A DNA stretch of 8,561 nt from Dehalococcoidia bacterium (GTDB lineage Bacteria; Chloroflexota; Dehalococcoidia; GIF9; AB-539-J10), in the NCBI GenBank assembly GCA_004376695.1, contig SOJB01000003.1:1-8561 (forward strand). The letters run 5' to 3'. Shown here in pieces: positions 1 through 6,277 of this stretch. Under the pieces are notes generated by a model, which saw only the letters and a list, made by a program, of their open reading frames with translations, did not search any database and was not told where the DNA came from. The position numbers and the translations under genes are program-made. Numbering within the stretch: the first letter of the stretch is position 1; each line of letters begins with the position of its first letter.

Positions 1-1
1 G

Positions 2-91
2 GCAATCTGGTTTGATTCCTTCCCTGGAGGTGCCATAGCTGAAGGGCCCTGTGATATACTTCTGGCAAGAATTCGCCGGAGACAGAGATGA
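2..91 (+). CDS. Possible 3' end of an unidentified upstream gene (partial)
   Basis: Reading frame 2 is open from the left edge for 29 codons and stops at TGA 89-91. That stop overlaps the ATG of the acyl-CoA ligase (88-90) as ATGA, a common arrangement for translationally coupled genes in an operon. The other two plus frames close within 40 bases. The visible peptide begins AIWFDSFPGGAIAEGPCD and ends in a basic stretch (ARIRRRQR). I do not recognise it. An open stretch this short occurs by chance about a quarter of the time, so the ATGA overlap is the main support. Confidence 0.45.
   Translation, partial: AIWFDSFPGGAIAEGPCDILLARIRRRQR
52..60 (+). promoter_or_regulatory. Weak candidate extended -10 promoter for the acyl-CoA ligase gene
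   Basis: TGA-TATACT (52-60) matches an extended -10 (TGnTATAAT) with one mismatch. Transcription would start near 67 and leave a leader of about 20 bases containing the GGAG ribosome site. No -35 box is visible at the usual distance. If the upstream reading frame is real, this site would lie inside it and may be a coincidence. Confidence 0.3.
78..81 (+). promoter_or_regulatory. Ribosome binding site of the acyl-CoA ligase gene
   Basis: GGAG lies six bases before ATG 88 and supports that start codon over later methionines. Confidence 0.6.
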
Positions 92-1608
92 ATCTGAAGC
101 AGACCCTGGAGAACACCGCTCGTGAGATGCCGCGCAAGGAAGCTATCGTCTTTGGTGCTCAGAGGATTACCTATGGGGAACTGGATCAAGCTTCCAACAA
201 GGTGGCCAGTGCCCTTGGAGAGCTGGGGATGGGAAAAGGCGACCATGTGGCTATCTTAATGTCTCATAGCCCTGAGTGGGTCATCAACTACTTCGGGGTA
301 ATCAAAGGCGGGGGCGTAGCTGTGCTGCTCAATCCCGCGCTCAAAGCGCCGGAACTCAATTCTCTCCTGCGAGACTCCGACTCAGAAATTCTGCTCACAG
401 AAAGGGAATTCTCGCTGGTGTTTTCCTCGATGCTGGCTCACATTCCTTGCCTGAGACGCGCTGTTGAAGTTGATGGCGATTCCTACGCCAGGATGTTGGC
501 TCGTAGCTCTTCCACGCCGCCCAGTATCGACATAGAAGACGAGGACGAAGCGACCATAATCTATACTTCGGGCGTTGTGGGAAGGCAGAAAGGTGCGGTG
601 CATACGCACGCTTCTCTGATGGGAACTCCCCCCATAGTTTCGGCAGGCATACAACGGAAAAGCGACGATACCATCATAGACCTTGTTCGTTTCTCCCACC
701 TTTTTGGCTTGTGCGAGGTTCTTCTTGGTTCCATCATCACAGGCTCCACCATTGTGCTGATTCCTGACTTCACGCCTAGAGTTGTCCTTGAGGCTGTCGA
801 AAAGGAGAAAGGAAGCATTATCTTTGGGGTACCTGCCATGTACAATGCCCTGGCCATGGTGCGGGGCCGGGTCTTGCAGGGACATAACCTGAGTTCGCTG
901 CGGCTGGCCGTTACCGCCGGGGCCAAGTCCTTTCCTGAGCTGATGAAGGCTCTGGAGGATAAGTTCACCTTATCCCTTTATGAAGTATATGGCCTTACGG
1001 AGGTATCAGCCGTCTCCATAAGCACCTTTGACAGCCGCAAACTGGGTACCGTTGGTAAGCCGATTTGTGGCATCAGAGTAGTAGATGACGATGGCAAGGA
1101 AGTTCCGCGCGGCGAGATCGGGGAAGCCCTGTTCAGTGCCCCCTGGGTGATGAAAGGATACCACAGAGCACCTGAACTCACGGCTGAAGTCCTTCGGGAT
1201 GGCTGGTTTCACACGGGAGATCTGGTGAGAATGGATGAGGATGGCTACCTGGAGTACATAGAGAAGAAATCGTTCATAATAGTCACGCCTTCCGGGCTTA
1301 AGATCGGTCCGTCGGAAGTTGAATTCGTACTGCTAAAACACCCCGGCGTAGCTGAGGCAGCCTACGTAGGTATTGACGACGGTTACGGAGAGCAGATAGC
1401 GACGGCATTTGTGTCGCTCAAGGAGGGCCGGCACGCCACCGCAAAGGAGCTGTCCGACCTTTGTTACGAGAATCTGGCGGACTACAAGCTCCCCAAGAGG
1501 TTTCAGTTCGTGGAGAGCATTCCGAAAACTGCTTCCGGGAAGATAGACAGAAAGAGTCTCAAAGAGACGCCGATATCCCCGGGCAGTCCGCGTACTGCCC
1601 ACTTATGA
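88..1608 (+). CDS. AMP-forming acyl-CoA ligase (ANL superfamily)
   Basis: A 506-residue protein of normal length for a fatty-acyl or aryl-CoA ligase. Such enzymes activate a carboxylic acid with ATP to an acyl-adenylate and then form the CoA thioester in the cytoplasm. Core motifs appear in the right order: the P-loop-like A3 motif at residues 159-169 (YTSGVVGRQKG), A5 at 301-305 (YGLTE), A7 at 372-378 (GWFHTGD, with Asp378 for ribose binding), and A10 at 479-486 (PKTASGKI, with catalytic Lys485). Two motifs are unusual. A3 has Val-Val where most relatives have Thr-Thr, and the A8 hinge has IEKKS (391-395) where DRKKD is usual, so the conserved Arg is Glu392. The acid substrate cannot be read from the sequence. 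GGAG six bases upstream supports the start. The gene converges on the crotonase gene with a 21-base gap and no terminator. Confidence 0.9.
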   Translation: MNLKQTLENTAREMPRKEAIVFGAQRITYGELDQASNKVASALGELGMGKGDHVAILMSHSPEWVINYFGVIKGGGVAVLLNPALKAPELNSLLRDSDSEILLTEREFSLVFSSMLAHIPCLRRAVEVDGDSYARMLARSSSTPPSIDIEDEDEATIIYTSGVVGRQKGAVHTHASLMGTPPIVSAGIQRKSDDTIIDLVRFSHLFGLCEVLLGSIITGSTIVLIPDFTPRVVLEAVEKEKGSIIFGVPAMYNALAMVRGRVLQGHNLSSLRLAVTAGAKSFPELMKALEDKFTLSLYEVYGLTEVSAVSISTFDSRKLGTVGKPICGIRVVDDDGKEVPRGEIGEALFSAPWVMKGYHRAPELTAEVLRDGWFHTGDLVRMDEDGYLEYIEKKSFIIVTPSGLKIGPSEVEFVLLKHPGVAEAAYVGIDDGYGEQIATAFVSLKEGRHATAKELSDLCYENLADYKLPKRFQFVESIPKTASGKIDRKSLKETPISPGSPRTAHL

Positions 1609-1629
1609 TTGGACATCGTGCTGTTACCA

Positions 1630-2487
1630 CTAGAAGGGCCTGTCGATCCACCAGGGGTAGAATTCCGGCATGTCGGAACTGGGTCTCATCGTAAATCTCG
1701 GCGGTCTCTTCTCAAGGAATGAGAGAATGCCTTCAGCGGCATCTGCCTGGCGACCAGTCCAGTACATGCATTTCGACTCGAGCCTGTGAGCTTCGATAGG
1801 ATGGTCAGCGCCCAGCATTTTCCAGAGAAGCTGACGCGAGAGAGCAACGGAAATGGCGGAGGTATTCCGAGCGATTTCGGCGGCGATCTCACGCGCCCTG
1901 GGAATCAGGTCTTCCGGTGCCAGCACTTCGCTCACCAGTCCGTGAGCAAGCGCTTCGTGGGCGTCGAAAACTCTCCCTGTGAGAACCAACTCCGTGGCCT
2001 TGCTGATACCGACAATGCGGGGCAAGAACCAGCTGCTGCATGCCTCGGGCACAATACCGCGTCTCGTGAAAACAAATCCGATCCTTGCGTTTTCGGATGC
2101 TAGACGAATGTCCATGGGCAGCGTCATGGTAATGCCAAACCCTACGGCCGGACCATTGATAGCTGCAATCAGCGGCTTCTTCATATCATAGATTCTCAGT
2201 GTCGTAAGGCCGCCTCTATCTCTGGGCGTCTCCGGAGTGTCCTCCAATCCCCAGGCCCTGTAATCGAAAGTCCTGTCACCTCGACTTAAATCGGCACCGG
2301 CACAGAAAGCACGACCGGCTCCGGTCACAATCACGACTCTCACGTCGTCATCTGTGTCCCCTCTGTTCAGAGCATCCTTGAGTTCGGTGTCCATTACAAG
2401 GGTATAGGCATTCAGCTTCTCCGGTCTGTTGAGCGTTATGGTCAGGATTGAGTCGGATACCTCGTACTCTATCTCTGTGTATTCCAT
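1630..2487 (-). CDS. Enoyl-CoA hydratase/isomerase (crotonase) family protein
   Basis: A 285-residue single-domain crotonase. Members bind acyl-CoA in an oxyanion hole and catalyse hydration, isomerisation or related reactions. The first oxyanion-hole segment is at residues 56-66 (GAGRAFCAGAD). The second is at 112-119 (GPAVGFGI), followed by MDIRLASENARIGF, which is typical of the family. By my alignment, the two catalytic glutamates of classical enoyl-CoA hydratase (rat Glu144 and Glu164) are Thr120 and Phe140. A different acid, Glu148 in GIVPEAC, lies nearby and may serve instead, so hydratase activity is not assured; isomerase or another crotonase reaction is possible. ATG 2487 was chosen because GGAAGGA ends four bases before it. 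An in-frame ATG at 2523 would add 12 residues but has no ribosome site. The gene has its own upstream region, divergent from the SRP RNA. Confidence 0.9.
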   Translation of the reverse strand: MEYTEIEYEVSDSILTITLNRPEKLNAYTLVMDTELKDALNRGDTDDDVRVVIVTGAGRAFCAGADLSRGDRTFDYRAWGLEDTPETPRDRGGLTTLRIYDMKKPLIAAINGPAVGFGITMTLPMDIRLASENARIGFVFTRRGIVPEACSSWFLPRIVGISKATELVLTGRVFDAHEALAHGLVSEVLAPEDLIPRAREIAAEIARNTSAISVALSRQLLWKMLGADHPIEAHRLESKCMYWTGRQADAAEGILSFLEKRPPRFTMRPSSDMPEFYPWWIDRPF

Positions 2488-2491
2488 GAGT

Positions 2492-2498
2492 CCTTCCC
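2492..2498 (-). promoter_or_regulatory. Ribosome binding site deciding the crotonase start
   Basis: On the minus strand GGAAGGA precedes ATG 2487 by four bases. The alternative ATG at 2523 has no comparable purine-rich site, so the shorter protein is preferred. Confidence 0.6.
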
Positions 2499-2564
2499 GA
2501 GGAAGAATGCGGTGCACCGGCATATGGCGGTGATGCCCTGGTTTCGCATGAATCCCTGCTCCAT

Positions 2565-2591
2565 AGTATATTAGCCCCGCGATGCCGTCAA
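2565..2591 (-). promoter_or_regulatory. Candidate promoter of the crotonase gene
   Basis: On the minus strand TTGACG (2591-2586) and TATACT (2570-2565) each match the sigma-70 consensus at five of six positions. The spacer is only 15 bases, shorter than the ideal 17. Transcription would start near 2558, giving a leader of about 70 bases. The -35 box lies 24 bases from the -35 box of the oppositely oriented SRP RNA promoter. Confidence 0.4.
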
Positions 2592-2615
2592 GCGGTTTCC
2601 TGGGCAGTCGGAAGG

Positions 2616-2644
2616 TTGACTTGGTCAGGGCTTGTTGGTAACAT
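2616..2644 (+). promoter_or_regulatory. Promoter of the SRP RNA gene
   Basis: TTGACT (2616-2621), a 17-base spacer and TAACAT (2639-2644) form a good sigma-70-type promoter. Position 2651, seven bases past the -10 box, is the predicted start of transcription. It is also the first base of the terminal helix of the SRP RNA, an independent agreement that raises confidence. Confidence 0.7.
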
Positions 2645-2650
2645 CATCAG

Positions 2651-2926
2651 GCGAGCCGTGCTAGGCGGGGAGCTAGCGGTGCCCTGTACCCGAAAACCGC
2701 TATAGCGGGGCTGAATTCTTGCTTGAGGTTCTTGGTCGGATAGATTTGTTTTTGCTGAGCGGTGTTGATAGTTGGGTTCTATGCAACCGGGGGCTATGAA
2801 CCCCGTCAGGTCCGGAAGGAAGCAGCGGTAAGTAGTATTGCCGGTGTGCCATAGAGTTGCCTGGCTGGAGCTAGCTGGTGGAGACAGCTTTCCGCTCTGA
2901 GAAACGAGAGCGAGTGCACGGCTTGC
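2651..2926 (+). ncRNA. ffs: Signal recognition particle RNA, large bacterial form with Alu domain
   Basis: RNA scaffold of the signal recognition particle, which binds Ffh and targets nascent membrane and secreted proteins to the translocon. The S-domain core with the Ffh-binding loop is at 2805-2826 (GGTCCGGAAGGAAGC inside it), followed by GTGTGCC and GTTGCCTGG segments like those of Bacillus scRNA. A 5' Alu-type domain is present: GCCGTGCTAGGCGGGG, then TAGCGGT (2674-2680) pairing with ACCGCTA (2696-2702). The ends pair over 11 positions (2651-2661 with 2916-2926, one G-U). The long helix 5 is supported by 2746-2751 with 2902-2907 and by 2757-2762 with 2892-2897. The length of about 276 bases matches the roughly 270-base Bacillus subtilis RNA, not the 114-base E. 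coli 4.5S RNA. No intrinsic terminator follows. Ends are set by pairing and are good to a few bases. Confidence 0.95.
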
Positions 2927-2948
2927 ACGAAGCTGAGAAGTAGTGAAT

Positions 2949-3812
2949 ATGACGATAAAGAAAGTATGCGTTATCGGTTCGGGAACTATGGGTGGCGGTA
3001 TAGCTCAGGTGTCGGCTCAGGCAGGCTATGAGACGACCATGGTTGACATAAAGCAGGAGTTCGTCGACCGCGGCGTGAAGATGATAAAGGCAAGCCTGGC
3101 CAAATTCGTGGAAAAGGAGAAAATCAAGCAGGAGGAGATGAACGGAACCCTGGCCAGGCTACGAACCTCAACCGACATCAGGGATGCCGCCAGAGACGCC
3201 GACTATGCGATAGAGGCGGTGTTTGAGAGGGCGGAGGTAAAGCTGCCCATATTTGCACAGCTTGAAGAAAGCTGCCCCAAAGAGACGATTCTGGCCTCCA
3301 ACACATCGGGCATACCGATAAGCCTGCTGGCGTCTGCCACCAGGCGCCCCGAAAAAGTCATAGGCACGCACTTCATGAACCCCGTGCCCTTGATGAAAGG
3401 AGTAGAGATAGTGAAGTCGTTGCTTACATCAGAGGACACTCTGAAGGTAAGTCTCGGCTTTGTGCAGTCTCTGGGCAAAGAGACGGTTGTAGTTAAGGAT
3501 TCGCCCGGATTTGTGACCAACAGAATAGTAACCCTGGTTATGAATGAGGCAGCGAAGTTGCTGGAGGAGGACCTGGCAAGCATAGAGGATATAGACAAGA
3601 TTGAAAGGTTATCGCACAACTGGCCTATGGGTCCGTTTGAACTGGCCGACCTGGTCGGTATAGACGTTGTGGTAGACCTCCTGGAAGGGATTTACCAGCA
3701 GACTGGCTGGGAAAGGTATAAGCCGGCTCCGTTATTGAAAAGGATGGTGGAGATTGGATACACGGGAAGGAAAGCGGGAAAGGGCTTCTACCAGTTGTTT
3801 GGTCAGAAGTAG
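2949..3812 (+). CDS. hbd: 3-hydroxyacyl-CoA dehydrogenase (3-hydroxybutyryl-CoA dehydrogenase type)
   Basis: A 287-residue stand-alone dehydrogenase that interconverts (S)-3-hydroxyacyl-CoA and 3-oxoacyl-CoA with NAD(H). The N-terminal Rossmann fold shows GSGTMGGG at residues 10-17, with Asp33 at the end of the second strand, which favours NAD over NADP. The active site has SNTS at 117-120, His141 in GTHFMNPVP and Glu153 as the His-Glu pair, then DSPGFVTNR at 184-192. The C-terminal dimerisation domain carries PMGPFELADLVGID at 226-239 and GRKAGKGFY at 273-281. ATG 2949 is chosen because GAGAAG lies eight bases upstream; GTG 2943 is an in-frame alternative adding two residues. The start is only 22 bases after the SRP RNA, with no promoter or terminator between, so readthrough from the RNA promoter is likely. 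The preferred chain length is not visible. The symbol is by family resemblance. Confidence 0.92.
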   Translation: MTIKKVCVIGSGTMGGGIAQVSAQAGYETTMVDIKQEFVDRGVKMIKASLAKFVEKEKIKQEEMNGTLARLRTSTDIRDAARDADYAIEAVFERAEVKLPIFAQLEESCPKETILASNTSGIPISLLASATRRPEKVIGTHFMNPVPLMKGVEIVKSLLTSEDTLKVSLGFVQSLGKETVVVKDSPGFVTNRIVTLVMNEAAKLLEEDLASIEDIDKIERLSHNWPMGPFELADLVGIDVVVDLLEGIYQQTGWERYKPAPLLKRMVEIGYTGRKAGKGFYQLFGQK

Positions 3813-3949
3813 GTTTTGGTTAAACGAAGTAATCGGCCGTCGTATCTGCACTGGACAAGACTTCCGATTAACTGCAATGTTCGCCCGTCGGCGTTTCTTC
3901 TTGCCGGAAGGTAGCGTAGCATAACTTGGTGTACTCTCGAAGGCAAGGG

Positions 3950-4795
3950 GTGGCCCGCCAATTCGACTTCAAACCGAAAAAGCGCTTGGGCCAGCATTTC
4001 CTTACAGACGAGACAGTATTGGAGCATATTCTGTCTGCTGCCGAGCTCGGCAGTGGAGACACTGTCATCGAGGTGGGTCCGGGTCTGGGCATACTGACTG
4101 AGGCGTTAGCCAGGCAGGGAGCGAGAGTTATCGCCGTTGAGCTTGATTCCAGACTCGTTGCCCTGCTGAAGAAACGCATGGCCCCCTTTCCCGATGTCAA
4201 GATCATCCATGCCGACATACTCAAGGTTACGGCTCGGCAGCTTCTACAAGATAGTCTACCTGCCCCCGAACCTGACCGAGGCTACAAAATCATCGCCAAT
4301 CTTCCTTACTACATCACTTCGCCCGTGTTGTGCCGTTTTCTCGAGGCGCAGCCCCGGCCTGCGCAGATGGTAGTAATGGTGCAGAAGGAGGTCGGTGAAA
4401 CAATCGCTGCTGCCCCCGGTAAGATGCGACTGCTCAGTGTGAAGATCCAGTTCTATAGCAAGCCTGCCATCATATGCTATGTACCGGCGGCGAGCTTTTA
4501 CCCCGCGCCGAAGGTTGATTCGGTTGTCTTACGGCTGGACGTTTACTCTGAGCCGCCTATCGAGGTATCCGATGTTGCCGGTTTCTTTGATGTAGTTACG
4601 CATGGGTTCAGCTCACCTCGTAAACAGCTACGCAACTCCCTGGCCCATTCTCTGGAGATGCCACCGGGCGATGTCGCTCGATTGCTGGAGAAGGCCGGAA
4701 TAGAAGCTAAACGGCGGGCTGAGACCCTTAGCCTGGAAGAGTGGAGGGAGCTATGGATGACCTTTGCTCCCTTTATGAGAGGATTACAATGCTGA
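3950..4795 (+). CDS. rsmA: 16S rRNA (adenine1518/1519-N6)-dimethyltransferase
   Basis: Also called KsgA. It dimethylates two adjacent adenines in the 3' hairpin of 16S rRNA using S-adenosylmethionine, a late checkpoint in small-subunit assembly. With the start chosen here it has 281 residues, a normal length. Motifs are the family opener KKRLGQHFL at residues 10-18, SAM motif I EVGPGLG at 41-47, acidic VELD at 63-66, catalytic NLPYYITSP at 117-125, VQKEVGE at 144-150, and the C-terminal PAPKVDSVVLRL and FSSPRKQLRNSL. GTG 3950 is preferred because AAGG lies six bases upstream. Upstream in-frame GTG 3929 and TTG 3926 add seven or eight residues without a clear ribosome site. The gene is first of a cluster with ispE and a membrane protein gene, and its last seven bases overlap ispE. 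I could not find a convincing promoter in 3813-3949. Confidence 0.95.
   Translation: MARQFDFKPKKRLGQHFLTDETVLEHILSAAELGSGDTVIEVGPGLGILTEALARQGARVIAVELDSRLVALLKKRMAPFPDVKIIHADILKVTARQLLQDSLPAPEPDRGYKIIANLPYYITSPVLCRFLEAQPRPAQMVVMVQKEVGETIAAAPGKMRLLSVKIQFYSKPAIICYVPAASFYPAPKVDSVVLRLDVYSEPPIEVSDVAGFFDVVTHGFSSPRKQLRNSLAHSLEMPPGDVARLLEKAGIEAKRRAETLSLEEWRELWMTFAPFMRGLQC
4777..4783 (+). promoter_or_regulatory. Ribosome binding site of ispE, inside the rsmA end
   Basis: GAGAGGA ends five bases before ATG 4789 and lies within the last codons of rsmA. It selects the short IspE start and suggests that ribosomes finishing rsmA can reinitiate on ispE. Confidence 0.75.
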
Positions 4796-5655
4796 CTGTC
4801 TATGCCCCGGCCAAGATAAACCTCGTCCTTGAAGTCCTGGGTAGGCTTGATGATTATCACCGAGTCTTCAGTATTGCTCAGACCATAGACTTATGCGATG
4901 TCCTCAGTATTCAGTTAGACGAAGAGATATGTTTTGAATGCGATGAACCCGGCTTAGAACGCGATAATCTGGTAACACGGGCGGCTACCCTGCTTAAGGC
5001 AAGCACAGGGTATAGCCTTGGGGCACGAATCGAACTCGGCAAGCATATTCCCTGGGGTGTAGGACTTGGGGGAGGCAGCAGCGACGCCGCCGCCACCCTC
5101 CTCGCTCTGAATGAGCTCTGGCAATGTGGCCTATCGCCTTCTGAGTTGGTCGATCTGGCATCCAGATTGGGCTCGGATGTTCCCTTCTTTATCCATAAGG
5201 GCACGGCTTTGATAGAAGGGAAAGGGGAGAAGGTTACCCCGCTGCCATCCTTGCCTTCAACCTACTTCGTTCTACTGGTGCCGCCGTTACCGAAGATCAC
5301 GGGCAAGACAAAGCAGATGTATAGCAGATTGGATACCGGACATTTCACCGAAGGCCAGTTCGTTCAGGCAGCCCTGTCATGTTTGAGGCAGGGGAAGACG
5401 ATTGAGCCTGCTCTTATGTTCAACGTCTTCGAAAAGGTGATCTTTGATTTCCTGCCCCAACTGAACGAATACGGGAAGGCTTTGAAGGAAGCTGGAGCCC
5501 CCGGAGTTCATCTCGCTGGCTCGGGGCCGTGTCTGTTCACCTGTTTCTCAACGGAGGGGAAAGCCCGCGAACTGCTGGCGCGCCTGAGACAGCGGGGATT
5601 GGAGTGCTACCTGGCACCTTCTCTTCCACAGGCAGATCTGGCTGCGGGCCACTAG
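4789..5655 (+). CDS. ispE: 4-diphosphocytidyl-2-C-methyl-D-erythritol kinase
   Basis: GHMP-family kinase of the MEP (non-mevalonate) isoprenoid pathway. It phosphorylates the 2-hydroxyl of CDP-methylerythritol with ATP. The 288-residue length is normal. The N-terminal signature APAKINLVLEVLG has the conserved Lys9. The substrate segment LDDYHRVFSIAQTIDL (20-35) replaces the more usual DGYH. The glycine-rich ATP loop GVGLGGGSSDAAA is at 90-102, catalytic Asp130 lies in LGSDVPFF, and the C-terminal GHMP motif is LAGSGPCLF at 242-250. ATG 4789 is chosen over ATG 4741, since the family begins right at this point and a strong ribosome site precedes it. The gene overlaps rsmA by seven bases and is followed after 22 bases by a membrane protein gene. 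Its presence shows that isoprenoid precursors are made by the MEP route. Confidence 0.95.
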   Translation: MLTVYAPAKINLVLEVLGRLDDYHRVFSIAQTIDLCDVLSIQLDEEICFECDEPGLERDNLVTRAATLLKASTGYSLGARIELGKHIPWGVGLGGGSSDAAATLLALNELWQCGLSPSELVDLASRLGSDVPFFIHKGTALIEGKGEKVTPLPSLPSTYFVLLVPPLPKITGKTKQMYSRLDTGHFTEGQFVQAALSCLRQGKTIEPALMFNVFEKVIFDFLPQLNEYGKALKEAGAPGVHLAGSGPCLFTCFSTEGKARELLARLRQRGLECYLAPSLPQADLAAGH

Positions 5656-5677
5656 ACGGGCAGGGCGATGTAGTTCG

Positions 5678-6277
5678 ATGGCAATGAAGGCGTTGAAGCA
5701 GAAGCAATGGCTTAGGATGGCGCTTTACCTTGCCGTTGTCATCGGTCTCAGTTTCGGCCTTTACTATTTGTTTCGATACTTAATGACCTATTTCGACATC
5801 CCTACGGAGAGAGTAGAAGAATTCGCCTCCACAGCTTACCTGGTTGTGTTTGGAGTTACGCTGGTATCCAACGCCGCCGTCTTCGTTCCGGTGGCGCTTC
5901 ACGTTTCCGTGATCTTGACAGCAGCGGAGTACTGGGATCCTGTTATTGTAGCTCTTGTAGCCAGCGTAGCTGGTACCCTGGGAGAGATAACTGCCTATTA
6001 CGCAGGCTACTGGGGAAAGCGAATCGTGCATTTTGAGAACACACCGGGATATGACAGGCTTGTCGGTTGGATGCAGCGATATGGACCGTGGGGTATTTTC
6101 CTCGTCTCGCTTCAGCCTGTATTGCCAGTCGACGTAGCCGGGCTCCTTGCCGGAGTCTCCAGGCTACCGTTATGGAAGTTTCTCCTACCCTGCTGGGCAG
6201 GGAAGTTTCCTAAGTATCTCTTGCTCTGCTACTTCGGCTTAGTGGTATGGCGTCTTCTTCCCCTTCCACCCCTATGA
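5678..6277 (+). CDS. VTT/DedA-like (SNARE-associated Golgi) integral membrane protein
   Basis: A 199-residue hydrophobic protein with about five membrane segments, roughly residues 13-35, 52-75, 86-110, 135-160 and 167-192, and a basic N terminus without a cleavable signal. The VTT-domain signature is visible: GTLGEITAYYAGYWGK (99-114, GxxGExxxYxxGxxG pattern) and QPVLPVDVAGLLAG (146-159). This family includes DedA and TMEM41B/VMP1-type proteins. Known members influence lipid distribution across the membrane, including undecaprenyl phosphate and phosphatidylethanolamine flipping, but the substrate here cannot be inferred. Being third after rsmA and ispE hints at a link with isoprenoid lipid carriers, though the grouping may be accidental. 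The start lacks a strong ribosome site; ATG 5684 is an alternative. The stop codon overlaps the end of the convergent cca gene. Confidence 0.8.
   Translation: MAMKALKQKQWLRMALYLAVVIGLSFGLYYLFRYLMTYFDIPTERVEEFASTAYLVVFGVTLVSNAAVFVPVALHVSVILTAAEYWDPVIVALVASVAGTLGEITAYYAGYWGKRIVHFENTPGYDRLVGWMQRYGPWGIFLVSLQPVLPVDVAGLLAGVSRLPLWKFLLPCWAGKFPKYLLLCYFGLVVWRLLPLPPL

Noticed and set aside
382..968. Two long minus-strand frames inside the acyl-CoA ligase gene
   Set aside because: They are shadows of the ligase coding sequence, whose motifs fix the plus strand as coding.
1786..2103. Plus-strand open frame of 105 codons inside the crotonase gene
   Set aside because: It is antisense to a clear crotonase on the minus strand.
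2651..2926. Consideration of the RNA as tmRNA, RNase P RNA or a riboswitch controlling the dehydrogenase
   Set aside because: The GGTCCGGAAGGAAGC core and the paired Alu-type ends are diagnostic of SRP RNA.
3203..3619. Minus-strand open frame of 138 codons inside the dehydrogenase gene
   Set aside because: It is antisense to conserved dehydrogenase motifs and resembles no protein I know.
3813..3949. Search for a promoter before rsmA (for example CATAAC at 3920)
   Set aside because: The nearest -35-like TTGCCG leaves only a 13-base spacer, and other pairs match poorly.
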